From Torreya grandis (lineage: Eukaryota; Streptophyta; Pinopsida; Cupressales; Taxaceae), in NCBI GenBank assembly GCA_037957365.1, contig JARHVA010004905.1, forward strand, positions 1,006,001 through 1,070,000: a stretch of DNA of 64,000 nucleotides, written 5' to 3'. The translations under genes and the position numbers were made by a program. Positions 12,200 to 25,299 of this stretch are shown here, one piece after another. The notes below the pieces were generated by a model that was not told the DNA's origin, did not search any database, and saw nothing but the letters and a program-made list of their open reading frames with translations. Position 1 is the stretch's first letter. Each line of letters begins with the position of its first letter.

Positions 12200-13130
12200 T
12201 ATTATATCTCTATAATATAGTATTATTATTTCTAGTTGGGCCAATTGCATTTCCCATCTTCCTTTACATATTCAATAAATCATTGCTTAACTTTTGAATC
12301 ATTTTCTAAATAGAGTCCAGTCCTAATTTTTTGAATCCATAACTTATAGAATAGTAGTAGGAGGTAAATCCACCTACTAGTTCTACTAATATCCATTACC
12401 TATTACATGATTTTTCAAGTATCTAAAATTATACAGCGTTGTTTGTATCAATGGGAGTAGTGTATATAACTAGTTCTGATTGAATGTTGGGACATTCTAC
12501 CTTGCATGTTAAACTAGATTTAGTGTTGGAAAAATGTTGTTTACATTAAGAACTATAGGCATTTATGGATTAATATGACTATCTATAGTGATAGCCTCTT
12601 TGAATGTAAGTGCTAAAGTGGTAGCTTCAATTGCTCTTCACAAGAACACAATAGTGATAGGGTCCAAGTTGTTCTTGTACATCTCTAATGCTAGTGTTAC
12701 CTCTATTTTATATCTTGGGGTCAACTAACTGTACATCTTTTACCATCTTATGTTGAAATAATAGATGAGCTCATTAGGTTCTCTTCATTCTGGTGAAGTG
12801 TTATTATACCAAACTAAGATTGGTGACTTGTCTAAAGTACACAAGAAAAGCTACTTGACATTCATCCCAAGAAGTTATGGAATTTTCCATTAGATTTAAA
12901 TACCAATCATAAGCAACATCCATCAAATTAAAAGGTAATAATCTAAATGTAACATCCTCATCTATGAAATTCATCAATAATAAAGTGGCTTTAACTGATT
13001 TGATATGTTCCTCTACCATACTTGCTCTTGAAGGAGAAAAGGATGGCAAATACTTTTCAAGATTCCAAGGCAAGTCATGCACATCTCCTGGGATGACAAT
13101 GGTAGATCTAACTAACTAAGGCTATTATTG
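12200..13130 (-). pseudogene. E2 gag capsid region, broken
   Basis: The open stretch 13,082-12,804 on the minus strand has typical plant gypsy gag features: SRASMVEEHIKSVKAT, EDVTFRLLPFNLMDVAYDWY and SITSWDECQVAFLVYF, corresponding to the conserved AxxHI, DVxxRLfp-sL-gxA-xWY and I-SWxe--xxFl-yF motifs. Protein-like sequence continues with stops to about 12.2 kb, but I see no zinc knuckle. Gag would form the cytoplasmic particle that packages element RNA. It is the most upstream E2 domain found; no start codon can be chosen. Confidence 0.75.
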
Positions 13131-13139
13131 AGCTATTGG

Positions 13140-13985
13140 TTTATTAATAGTTAAAGGGTTACTTACAAGTAAGGGGTTCCCTATTGGAGGGGGATTGTTC
13201 TAAACTGGGCTATTGGCATAGCTCTAGGTATTCTATGAGTTGTCAAGGGTGACATTAATAAACTAGCCTAGGAATTAGATCTAATCACTCTCTTAGGTGA
13301 CTCTAGTGAAAATATACAAAAATACTAAATACTACTATTAGAGGTGTTATCCCTCCTTCTAGCATCAATTTAACTATTGGTGTGAGTTTTATACACACTA
13401 CAACTGTAATGATATAGCCTCTTAATTTTTAATATCTCAATGGAGATAAACTCCACTCCAAGTCATAAGTTGTAGGTATGTGATTTATTTTAACTTGTTG
13501 ATGGAATAGGGGAATGGTATATAACTTGTTAACAAGGTTTTTTAGATTGAGGTGTGGTTCTTAAAGATAGTGGATTTCTAAGTGAGTTGGATGGATAGTT
13601 GGTTACTAATCTATAGTGGGTATATCTTTAAAAAAAACTCAAAAAAAGAGGGTAGGGTAAGGTAGAAAAGAATACTCTGTGATTCTCAAAAATCACTTCC
13701 CTAGTTGGTTTCTAAATAGACTTATGCTTTCAAAACATATGCCTATTGCTAATAGGAATTACACACATACAATCAGACATGGCTGAGAAGTTTATGGAAA
13801 TAAATATGTAGGAAATTCATAAGCCTTAGACAAAGGTTTATCCTTTTAGGGTAGGTATTACACACCCTTAATAAGGAGATTAAGGCTTGGGCTAATGAAT
13901 TATCTAAGGTAGTAATTTTCACACACATAGAAAACTACACCAAAGAAAGCACTAATACATATTCAAAAATATCATTCAATTTGAA

Positions 13986-14019
<34 letters not shown>

Positions 14020-14690
14020 CTAATCCTTTAATAGATGTTTCACATCTACAAATTAATAAAACAATCAAAACAATCAAGAATCTATTCAAAGATTTAACAC
14101 ACTAAATATTTATCAAAACACACAACCATGGACATAATAAATAATTGCATAAAATTTGGAAAGATAATACTTAAACACTTCGTTGGCGATCAAAATTCCT
14201 TCGCTACTCTATATTCAAAATTATCTAACAAAAAACTAAGTTGGGTTACAACTATATATATAGACTTGGGAAAGGAGTTTCTTCATCTTCCAAATTCATA
14301 TAAGGTCATTACATGTAGTAGTTAGAATATATAGCTCTAACTGTGGTCTAAAACCATATAATAGAAAAATTATAGTTATTAATTAAATAAGTTGAAATTT
14401 CCAAAACCATACAATGTGTGCATGTGTAAAAAATATAGAGGCAAATTTTAAAATGAAAGGCTCAAACTATAAGGAAATTCTAAATATGTTCACCGTTACA
14501 AAACTATACATGCATAAAATCTTAGCCTATCAAAGCTTAGTCATATGAAGCACCGCATAAACCTTGGTCAATGTGACTATTGATGTGGTAGTTGTAGATA
14601 TTGACACACTACCAAAAGTTTAATTTTTATTCACTTCATTCTCCTCATAAACTTTATGTGCCATGTCATACTCCTATTGTATAATATTCA
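13140..14690. other. non-coding spacer with an (AT)n microsatellite
   Basis: No protein-like frame. Expected to hold the 5' leader and LTR of E2 on the minus strand, but I found no matching repeat elsewhere in the window. Holds an alternating AT run at 13,988-14,016. Confidence 0.5.
13988..14016. repeat. (AT)n microsatellite
   Basis: About 29 bases of alternating A and T in an AT-rich spacer. Confidence 0.9.
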
Positions 14691-17600
14691 AATTTAGCAA
14701 TGGTGGTCGATGAATTATTTTAACCTACCCAAGGATCTTTGCATGCTCATCTTTGGTTATCTAAAATTTATTATTAAACATTTTTACCTTAGTCACCTTC
14801 TTCAGGGCCTTGTTATATTCCAACTCTATCTCTTTAAGTGTTAGGCCTTGTAAAATTTTCTTGAAATCATCTATCACTTCTTGAATAAGATTTTCAAAAT
14901 TAATCTTATTGATCAATTTACCAGTGGTGTTCTTCAATTTGGATAATTTCAAATCATGAAAAAATTAGAGGAGTTGGGCTTCATGCACCTGATACTTGGG
15001 GATTAAATCCACAACAAATTTCATCCATTCCTTTATGTATTCCTTCTTGATGACAATCGAATTCAAAGAATTAGATGCCTTTAGTGTTATCATAAGGTTA
15101 AGATGACTATATAAGGAGTTTAATATAGCTAACATATTTAATTTAGCATTATCATCTCTTGGGGAATTAAATAATTGGTTGGAATTACTAACATGAGGGG
15201 ACATTTCCATCTTCATGAACTCCATTTCTTCTAAAGAATTATAACATCTAGAAGTGGCTTCATGTACCTAAGCTTATATACCTATAGGAATGTGCAACAT
15301 CTTTGCCTACTCCTTTAGTTTCTCCACTTTGGCCTCTAGTGTCTACACTTTAACCTCAAGTTCCTATCAATAAATTATGTTCTTTTATGGATAGTAATTA
15401 TTTCATCCTTATGTGCCTGTACTAGGTTTGTAAGATTTTCAACATATAGAGACTATTCTAGATACCTGTTCTACCTCTTTATGAGGGAGAATACTTATTT
15501 TATTTCCTCAAGGATGATTTTAATGCCTTTGTCATCCTCTAACTTATTATTCCTCACTCTCTGAATGCTTCTAGATGGGAGATTAAATAGAGTGGAAAAT
15601 GAGGGAAGTTTAATGATTTTGAAGCTTGGAATTTGAGAAGCCTTGCCTTTTAAGTTGACTACCCATAGAGGAATTTACAATTGAGATGCATCAGAAGTTA
15701 TGAAAATAACCTCTTCCTCAGCCTCTTCTTGAATCTAATATTTATTTTACGCCTTAACAAGGATGTCGAGTAGGGAAGGCCATATAATTTTGGACCAATC
15801 CACTCCTCCAAATTAAGGGAGTGGGTGGACCATGATCACTTGGGGCTTGGCATTCCTTCCCCTCCCAATAATTATCACTATGGTTTATTATATGGAAGAG
15901 GTAGACAAAATCAAAAGGGAAATTTGGGTGGAATGGACATAATTTTTTGGGGTGGATAAAGTAGTGTGTACTTTCTAGACACCTTTTTTAGGGTTTTGAT
16001 AGTGGAAGTGCTAGTAGGGACATAAGAGGTAGGTAGTGGGAGTGTGATGGAAGTGGAAATAGAGGGATCAATGGTAGTGGTGGTAATGGAGGGGTCAATG
16101 GAGGTGGAATTAGGTACTTCCACCTAGGGTAATCTTAGTATAGAAGAAATTAAAACTTGTCCAAAGAATGGTATAGAAGATAAATGAAAACTTATAAAAG
16201 GTTGAGTACCTAGAGAAATTGGTCCTGTGGGTCCTATTTGAAGGCTCATGGCCTTAACTACCTCCAACATTGCATCTTAATTAGATTCATCCTAAATGTA
16301 TTTGATTATCACCACCTCCTTTTCCTAGGATTTATCAAGCAATCCTTATACTAGTTCCAATATAAGACTACGTATAGGAGTCCTAGTCTTCCTTTTCCAA
16401 ACTAGAGGGATTTTTAATTGTGTGGGGGAGTCTTGGGATGTTGATGCCACTAATTTTGATATTTATATACTAAAAAATGTAGAAATATATACCTAAGGAA
16501 TAATATTATATACATGAGTGGTGATCACATCCAAATTTTCTAGTGTTCATCCTTCCTCATCAAAATCTAAGCTGATGGGATCCCTTGCTTGTGTTCCTCT
16601 ACTAGAATTGGGCTCAGGTAGCCTGTGTTCTTTCTTCACAATACTTAAATTTAATGGGAGTAATTAAGATGAAGGACCTTATTTGTCCTTGTATTTATCC
16701 TCAAAATATCCTCTTCATAAATTAGAGTGTTCTCAACCTTTGTATAGAGCCTTCTTATTATCTAATTCTCTAATGGTAATTGAGGGGTCATCCTGGATCA
16801 TACACACATGATCTTCCTTCAATCCAATGATCTTAGATCTCTCTAAAATATCCTCATCAAAATTTTCATTAATAAATAAAAAATCAAATGGATATGTGAC
16901 ATGGTTGTAAGGGATGTTAAATACCTATATGTACTTTTGAACTTGCCCATGAGGATCCCAATCTCTATGTGTAAGCATAGGGAATGGATAACTTCTGAGT
17001 TTGCCTCCAACTTCCATGAAATACTTCTTCATTGTATAAACCATTCTTATAATTTTTATTTGGTGGCCTAAGAATAAGTTTTTTTTTGTCTAGATAAGTC
17101 CTCTTTGATATTTCACCATAGTTGGAAAGCAATTTCTTGTTTCACCAACTTTTTTGGGATGTACTTGGGAAGACACAAAGAATTAACCTTATTCCCCCAA
17201 ACCTTGATTACTTTGAATTTTAGGTAGAGGAAATAATATCCTTTGCCATCCAAGTTATTTATGATATTTGGCTTGATTATAGGCATAAGTAAGCCATGAA
17301 TGGCCTACCACACATATAGATAAACATTATTTGCTATCTTAACCACATTTTTGGCATATGAATATACGTGCATAAATTGGTAATGGTTTTAAATTCTAGT
17401 CTTTTCACAATCTATGGTCAGAGTCCATAATTCCCAAATATCTCTATGATAAGTACCCATGACTACATCTAATAAATAATACATCATGTATAAATTTCTC
17501 GAAGGCATGGGATGCTTATATTTATGGATTATATAATCTCTTAAGTGAAAGCTAATTATTTTTCCCAAGGCGTATGTAGCATCTTGGTGAGCATCATATA

Positions 17601-18250
17601 TAATAATGACACCTAATGTATATTGGTAAAATGAATAGTTAGCATACCATATAGTCAATTAAGGAGAGCCATGTTAATGTGAATCCCCATTATAAATTTA
17701 TCAATCAAAATTTCTATTTTTGGCTTCTTCCCCTTCCATGCAATGGTTTGGTCTGGAAGTAGCCATGAAGACAATGCCTTATTAATTTAACTCTCTTCAT
17801 TGAAATTTACTACTATGTGCTTGTAAAAATAAACATTGAGTATTATCAAATATAAATACATTTGGAAGTTGGCTCCGTATATGTACACAACCACTGCGTT
17901 ATTGCTTGAATGATGTAGGAAAACATCTTGTGATATCTTTCTTGAAAAAAACAAATATTTTATAAGGTCAATACATGGAATTAATTCTATCTTGGCATTA
18001 GAAAAGTGTAATCTTTAACATTTTAAATCCATTAGTTCCTTGATGAACAATATATCTGCAACTGTCATCTCATCCTCTAGTGAAAACACATACATAGAGT
18101 CGATGATGTCCCATAATTCTAAATAGTTATGGTACTTGTCTCCAAATATTGTATCACCAAGGACTATATCTATGAAATCCATGGAGTCCTTTATTAAATA
18201 TGGGTACTATATATTTTCCTCTTGAAATTACATAAATGAAGATGCCATTA
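14690..18250 (-). pseudogene. gene X, copy X1: long unrecognised retroelement-associated ORF, decayed
   Basis: The minus strand gives protein-like sequence over about 3.5 kb with scattered stops. N-terminal part (18,200-17,700): DFIDIVLGDTIFGDKYHNYL, then an acidic SLEDEMTVADILFIKELMDL. Middle (open at 17,658-17,389): a Tyr-rich segment with HLRDYIIHKYKHPMPSRNLY, then FLYLKFKVIKVWGNKVNSLC and KKLVKQEIAFQLW near 17,130-17,240. A Thr/Ser/Pro/Ile-rich patch lies near 15,990-16,110. The C-terminal part (15,225-14,761) is Lys/Leu-rich and helical (LIQEVIDDFKKILQGLTLKE). Two further copies (X2, X3) share this plan and orientation. I do not recognise a family. It sits just upstream of E2 gag on the same strand, so it might be an extra 5' ORF of E2, but the other copies are not so placed. 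Confidence 0.5.
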
Positions 18251-18689
18251 ATGCATATATATGTTATGTGTTGCTTACAATTTTCTCTTATGTGTTATGT
18301 ATGTTGTGCAAATAATTCAGATATAGATTAGTTATTGTTTTACTCACAATATTCTTAAGATATTAGCTAGGGCTCTTTATCATTATAATAAATTAGGAGA
18401 CTTCAAATTTAAATTAATTTAAAATCAAAGATGACTTCAATAGTTGCTAATCACCTATATAGGATTCTACATTGAATAGAAGTTTGTGTGACATAAATGT
18501 GCAACATTCACTTTGATTTTATTTCCTATATAATTCAAAGTTTGTTAGCTCAATTTGGTGGGGGTATTTTTAATAGATAGATGGGAAGTATTTTCACTTT
18601 TTTTTTAGATAAGTGTGGTGAGTCTAGTAGTGCTCTTGGTAAACATGTCTAATAACTAATTCTTTCAAGGGCATTGTTTCAAGACTTTT

Positions 18690-19740
18690 GTGTTTGACTA
18701 ACTATCTGAAGTGAAAAATCTAAAGGAAATGGTCTAGGGCAAAGGTGTAAGACAAAAGTATCGAAGGGCAGGATTGTAGGGTAAAAAGGCTATTATAAAA
18801 ATCCCAAAGGGCACCTTAAAAAAGGATAAATGGTCTACTTTGAGGCAAAAGTGCCTTGAAGGATCTAATTCATAGGGTAAATTTCAATGAGAAAGGGCCC
18901 TTACTAAATTCTCTAAGGGTAACCACAAAAGTCCCAAAGGGAAATTTCAAAAGGTCAAAGGGTATCTTTAGAAAGTTTAAATGGCATGTGTCATTAAAAA
19001 ATATTCTAAAGGGTAAGTTAGAGGAAAAGGGGGTCACTTCAAAAGTCCTAAAGGAATTATATTAAGGGATTATTTTATAAAAATTGTCTACAATAATTCT
19101 CTTGAAGATATAATTCTTTAGGAAAAAATGTCTAAAGGAATTTAATTGGATTAGAGAAAGTGTCTTGGATAAAATTTTGAAATAAAAAGGCTCAAAAGGT
19201 GTAGGATAAAAGTCTCAAAGGAAATGTGTAGAGAGGCCAAAAGTGAAATTTTAATAGTCCCACAATAAAAAGGCCAAAGGACACTTTTCACAAACCTTTA
19301 AGGGTAGGTTGGTAAGGAAAGAGGGCATTTTAGAATTTCTAAAGGGAAATTACAAAATGCTAAAGGGTACATTGGTAACAATGTGAAGGGTCTACTTCAT
19401 AGGGAATTTTTCCATGACAAAAGTCCCAAAGGATCTACTTTGTAAAAGACAAAGGTCAATCTCAAAAAAAGCTTGAAGGGTAGGTTTAGAGGGGCCAAAA
19501 GGTGATTTCAATTACATCAAGTAAAATGCCCATGGAAATTAAATCCCATAGACCAATTTAATAAAAAGAATTATTTTAGACAAAATATTCATAATAATTT
19601 TTCCAATAAAGATAATTACACAATAATTTATATGTAGCAAACATATTGACAAAATACAAAAAAAGATAATTCCTAAAAGGATAAGTCCCAAGAGGATAGC
19701 AAGGATAGTCCCTAAGAACATAAGTCTAAAAACATAAATC
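18690..19740. repeat. degenerate tandem tract with AAAGTCCCAAAGGG-like units
   Basis: For about 1 kb the plus strand keeps returning to variants of AAAAGTCCCAAAGGG separated by roughly 25-60 bases, e.g. near 18,808, 18,928, 19,036, 19,213 and 19,420, with shorter echoes (CTAAAGGG, TCAAAGGG) between. Base composition is strongly purine-rich on the plus strand. It looks like an old minisatellite or a repetitive LTR segment. An open frame at 18,856-19,065 is a by-product of the repeats. Confidence 0.6.
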
Positions 19741-19959
19741 CCAAAGTAAAAAACTTAATAAAACAAAAGATTTAGTATATGAAAACACAATATTAATTCT
19801 ACCTTGCCAAATTATAAGAGGCTAAATCATTATTTATTTTTAGAATTTACATAAACATATAGAAGAGGGGCTCAAAATCAAGACAATAATATGAAAAAAG
19901 TGTGTCCCTATTTCTTATGGAATGAAGGGGGTGGTGTTGAGTACAATAGAAGACATCTT

Positions 19960-20190
19960 GTTGTATCACTCCCTTAGATTAGGTTCATTTCATGTAACTT
20001 ATATCTCTTTTCCCCATAAGCAACTAGTTAAGTAGGTGTGATAATTTCAAGATACATTTAGGGAGCTAGCCCATAAATCTAGAGGCTCACTTCCATTATA
20101 GGTACACCCACATACCTAGAAGTGTTACCATGTTACCCAAATCTGGAAAAGGATTGAACACCCTCTTCTAGGGTATAATATTTGGTGACA
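19960..20190 (+). repeat. diverged, probably solo, LTR 3' end related to the E1 LTR
   Basis: Contains in the same order as the E1 LTR ends: TGTAACTTATATC, GTAGGTGTGATAATT, a TACATTTAGGGAGCTAG stretch, TCTAGAGGCTCAC, a GGTACACCCACATACCTAGA block and a final TTTGGTGACAAT near 20,163-20,174. The last string aligns with the E1 junction at 7,750 and may be an eroded primer-binding site. No coding sequence follows on the plus strand, so I read it as a solo or orphaned LTR. Confidence 0.5.
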
Positions 20191-21990
20191 ATAGTTCCAT
20201 AATTAAGTAAAGTGGTCTTATTTTACCTTCATCAATCTTAATCCTTCAAAGATTCGAAACCTACACAAGCTTTTATGAGAAACTTGGTCTAACCTGCAAA
20301 GATAAACATTAGAAAATATATTTTAAGAAACCTTTGGTGTATTACACTTATCAAGTAATTTTAAAATAAAAGAATTGAAAATAATGTCTCAATGCTATGT
20401 GAACATACTCAATTTAGACCTATAAAGCCTTGGCTCAATGATATTTCAGAAATAATCAACTAGACACTAATATTTACACTTATTTGCTACATATCTAAAG
20501 TTATTAGTTTAAATCATGTAGGCCTTTGCAAATATAGATGGAAAAAAGCCTAATATATTCAAATAATTCAATGACAAGCCTATCTTTAATGTCCTTATAT
20601 TAAATTTAAACTAATCAAAGGGGTAATGCTAAAATATCTTCAGACATGATCTAGTATTTCAAGGATATTTTGGAACAAACACGTTTTCATTGAGATATTT
20701 CAAAGGTTTTAAAGATCTTACATAAGATGAGATGAAATCACAATGTTTACACCAATATTTTTGTATTTAAAGAAATTATTTTATATTTTAACTTAAATAC
20801 ACTACAATTTTACTCAAAAGAAACAAAGAAGGACCCTCCTTTTAGTGCATTTTTAAATCCTCACATTGATCTACATATGTGTCAATGATGCAGTGCTTGT
20901 AGTAGAGTAATATATTTTAGTTTATTGTGTAGGTCCTAGAAGACCTTAAGTATTGATTTAGTTTTGATGGAATGATTATGTGGATACCACCTTTAGTGTA
21001 CAATTAGAACCTAATATAGGGACATTAGGAAATTGATAGTAACATAATCTATCTGAAATTTCTTATTGTTGTTATGATGTAAATTTATTTATATTTTGCC
21101 ATTTTATTTCCCAAACCTTAAACAAACAAGTGAATATTTATAGTGGGCATTAATATAAGATGATTCATGTTTATAAAAAAAATTCAAAAGGGAAGCAAGC
21201 TAAAGCAGAGAAGAAAATTTGCCTTGCAATGACAAAGACCAATAGATTTCCTTAATTTCTTCCTGATAAAACTGTAAATAAAACTAAAATTTATGATATT
21301 ATAGTGCTAGACTCAAAATATCATAAATGCAATGGCAATTTTGGGGTGAATAAAATTCATATATATAAAATGTATGATTTAAAATAGCTACCTAAAATAA
21401 ATTTCTTCAAACATATATATTTGTAGAGTAGGAAGAAACAAAGCATACATAGACACATTTTATTAGCATAGTAGAAAGAAAAAACTAAAAAAATGCATTG
21501 AAAACACTATTATCATATTTAACCATTAGATAAATGAAATCCTCTATCATTTATGAAACCTGATAAACAAAAAAAATATGAGAATAATAAAAACATTAAA
21601 AAAAATAATGGAATTTCTCTTTATATTTGCATCAATTTCACAAAGTTTATTTTTAAAGCAAAATTGAGGGGGGAAATCCCTATATATAGGCCTATTTCAT
21701 GCCTAAGATGGCTACATTTGTTTAAAAAAATTGGATACATAATATCTATCAGTGGATAAAAGTCCCTTATGTTATAGAAAACTAAAGAATATTCCCTATT
21801 CAAAAAAGATTCTTTTATAATATATTGAGTGAATTAGAATATGACACTCATCAAAGAATGGAATCCTATCAAATGGTTATCTCTATCTTGAGGTGCCAAG
21901 TTGGAATCTTGATGGTGTATACGATGATGAATCTCTCAATGTAGTTGAAGAAGAATAAATTCTAAGAGGGGCCAAAGAGGAAGAAGCTCT
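20191..21990. other. AT-rich spacer without recognisable gene
   Basis: About 1.8 kb with no protein-like frame of any length on either strand; very AT-rich, with A-rich runs near 21,170-21,200 and 21,570-21,610. Nothing else seen. Confidence 0.5.
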
Positions 21991-24900
21991 TTCAATGACA
22001 TCTATAGATTTTTACTTGCCTGGTTCTTAGTTTCTATCTTCCCTTTTCATGCCTTCAAGAATTTCTTGTAATCACTATCAATCAATTTCAAATCTACAAT
22101 GGGTTACTTCAGCAATTTGATAGTGAGACCTACCATTTCATCATGTTTGTTCAAGAGAGATCCTATAGCCTCATTGATATCCACTACTTTTTCTATCCTC
22201 TAATTGGTAGATGATGCCAAGTCTATCATCTCCTACCCAAAGGTCACTCTTATAGCCATAGCTTGCTTCCTAAAATTGATGATGAAATTTTATATCTAGG
22301 ATTTTAAATCATCCATGAAGATGATGGAATTATCCTTGTTATCAATGTGAGTGATCTTAGTCATTTTAAATAGAGTTATAAGTCTATCACCTAGATGGGT
22401 GAGAGACTGGCCCAAGGATCTCATGTCATTAATCCACTAGCTCAAAGCTTTCCTTCTTAAAATTATATAGGACTGAGTAATGTTAAAATACTCCAAGGGA
22501 ATCAAGTTCAAATCTTCAAATTTATTCATTCTAATCAACTTAACCAAGTTTATTAGTTGCTATCATACATCCCATATGTGCTTTCTGCCTTAAAGAACAT
22601 GTTATAGATTTCATCTCCTATCACTTTGTATTGATCTAAAGTATTTAGGGTGTCAAACATAACCTTAATAGCTTATTCTACCTTGGTGATGGTCTCTTCT
22701 AGTAGTTTGGCTTTATGATGTTATTCTAGCTTATTTTCTCTCTATTGCATTCCTTTGACTAAATCTATGGCTACAACACCATATGCCTTTATAGATGAGA
22801 GGGGGTCCTCTTCATATTGTTGCTACTAGCTAGGCATGTATCTTTTCTTATTGGTTAAATCAAATAGAGTTTCTTTAAACTCATACATAATTGTTTGATA
22901 TAGATGGGTTACCTTCTTCTTGGTTAGCCTCTTCATTGCTCCAACCTTCTTGTTTAGTTCTATTGATACCTATGGAGGTTCTAGTAAAAATAAATCCTTG
23001 TTCTATATTGTATCCAACTATATTTATTTTATCCAAGATTTGTTTGAAATGTCCCCATGAGGTTGGGGTAGATGGTGGCAATTGATGGGATGGTGTTAGT
23101 TCTTGGAAGGCATATGTTCGAGATGCAACTATGGAGGTGACTAGGATAAATTCAAAACTAGGGGATGAGGTGGTGTCATTTTTGAAGATTAAGAAGAACT
23201 ATTTCTATATGAATCACTATTTGGAAACAAATTTATCTAGGGTATGAAAATAGTGAGTCTTTTCTTTGAAAATTAAGGGCTTGACCTAGGCATGGGCGTA
23301 GGTAGGATTAGGGGAGATTGGCCATCACAAAGAATTTTAAAGTGGATGTTGCCATAAAAGGATTGATGTGGGTGGGAGCATAGTCACCAACCTAGCTATA
23401 GGTATAATGAGAGGTCTATAGGTCATTAGGCTCATGTGGTCCAATGCGAGGGGTTCATAAAATATACCCAAGGGGATTTATATAAAAATGATGGAGGGAA
23501 ATAAACACATTCTTGATTAGAAGTACTTGGTTCCTCCTTGATAGGAAGCAGGCAAAGAAAATATAGCATTGAATCTAATGGTGTTATTATCTCAACTGAG
23601 GATGGATGAGGCACCATTAAAGGTTATACCTACATTGAGGTAATATTTTATTCCTAGGATGGGTTGTTGGATGTTTCTTATAAAATAGAAGCCTACTTAA
23701 TGTGTTTTTTAGTCTTAGATCTTCCCTTTTCCAAAATAGGAGATAATTCTTGTAATATCCTCTAACTAAGCTGAGGTTTAGTTGGCCTTTCCTATTTAGC
23801 ATTAGCAACATGAACTTTAGATGTAGATGTTCCTAATTGAGCATATTCAGGCTTGAAAACTTCATAGAAACCCATATCTTTTAACCTACCCTTAACATAT
23901 GGGATATTATCATCCTTCAATCTCTAATTCACCTCTTGGTCATTGTATGCATTGATGTAGAACTTGTCCTTGTATTATGGTTCATGATGGTAGGTGATAC
24001 TTAGGGCTTCCCTATGCTTGATGCAATGTTTGAATGTCATGTAATATGGGTCCCATTAACAATTGGAATCTCCTTATAAATCAAAAGTGGGCCTTTTCTT
24101 GGTATAAACAATGATGGAGTTCTTGTTTTCAATCCAAAACTAGTTAATGCTAGATAACTAAGGATGGATCTATCATCTTTTCTTATTTTTTCACAATTCA
24201 TCCACCCCTATGAGTAACTGAAATGAAATTTCTTGTTCAACCAACTTGTCTAACACTATAATAGGAAACTTGAGGGGGCCTATTTTGATTCCAATTATCT
24301 TCACCATGGTGTAATCTGATTAGTACCAGTAGGCTCCTAGGGTACTCAGTGTTACTCTAAATTTCTCTAATAGTCTTGGCATGGGCCTCTCATGGATTTA
24401 CCTATACATAATAAGGTATAAATATTCATCAATTACCCTCATATCCTATTTTTAATTTTACACTCTAACCTTTAAAAAGGTGTGAGGTAAAGCCCATTTC
24501 ATTTTAGGGTCCCAATTAGTGAACTATGGGAACTTTTGGGTGGTGAAGATGGCACCTACTAGGTAGGACATAATCTAGAAATGATTACCCTAGTTTTTCA
24601 TGACCCTTCTAATTTGTTCTTCCAAGTTCAAGATATAATTTCTCCCAAAATGGGTGTATTTTCATAATCTATTATTATAGATAGAAGCAAACCCACTTCT
24701 CATCTACATGGCCTATGTCTTTGTCCCCATCCAATTGATTCATCATATCCATTCTAATTCTTACTCCTTTTCTAAATTGGGTGATAGATATTTGCCAAAG
24801 TTTTATTTTGCATACAAACTTACCCTTTTTCTCATCCCACTCTCTCAAAACTTCCCTAATGTCATCTGTTTGGAGCCACCAAGTCACTATTTTCTAATTG

Positions 24901-25290
24901 TATATAATCTCTAGTTTGGGAAAATCATAGTAAGCCTAAAAAGATTGTCCATATATGAAATAAATGTCTTGACCTAAATTCAAATATTTAATCATATTGT
25001 TGATGTACCTAGACTAAAGAAACATGTCGTAGACCAAGTCTATGTAAGGGAGTACTTCTGGGTTTGATGTTGCCTTGTGTAAGACTACAAATTTGAGCAT
25101 TAGAATTCTAATATGTCCTCTACATCATTGGAAGCTTATTCATCATCACTATATTGGTCCATAATATTTTTTACATGGTAAATCAAATCATCATAATATT
25201 TATCTTCAATGGCCAATGAAATAGAGTTGAAATTGGTGTCGCAAAATATTATATTTGTTCCATAGGAGTAGAGGAATGGGACTTGTTCTT
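21990..25290 (-). pseudogene. gene X, copy X2, decayed
   Basis: Second minus-strand copy of the unrecognised long ORF. The N-terminal region near 25,100-25,250 reads SLAIEDKYYDDLIYHVKNIM then DQYSDDE and DVEDILEF, which lines up with the DKYHNYLELWDI and EDEMTVADIL region of X1. An open segment at 24,887-24,675 includes DDIREVLREWDEKKGKFVCK. The C-terminal part near 22,060-22,250 is helical (TIKLLK, DLKLIDSDYKKFLKA), like the C-terminus of X1. Stops occur throughout. No catalytic motif is seen; the C-terminal half has coiled-coil character. It lies between X1 and X3 in the same orientation. Confidence 0.45.
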
Positions 25291-25299
25291 TATTGTTGG

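Larger units (their letters stand above)
7760..13130 (-). mobile_element. E2: decayed Ty3/gypsy (Tat-like) retrotransposon, gag-pol region
   Basis: Reading the minus strand from 13.1 kb downward gives, in order, a gag domain, an aspartic protease remnant, an archaeal-type RNase H, a reverse transcriptase with YMDD, a conventional RNase H and a full integrase. Every domain carries stops or frameshifts. The RT entry sequence (PVRKKSGKIRLCVDF) and presence of two RNases H fit the Tat/Ogre side of Ty3/gypsy. I could not find its LTRs: the 3' side runs into the E1 LTR at 7,750, and 13.2-14.6 kb shows no convincing repeat of another site. The position of the second RNase H upstream of RT is unusual. 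Confidence 0.85.

Noticed and set aside
13988..14016. (AT)n run as a hairpin terminator or cruciform
   Set aside because: A simple microsatellite in AT-rich plant DNA; no gene ends there and nothing supports function.
15911..16123. Thr/Ser/Pro/Ile-rich frame as a secreted or cell-wall protein
   Set aside because: Short low-complexity part inside the X1 reading frame, no signal peptide, repeat-driven composition.
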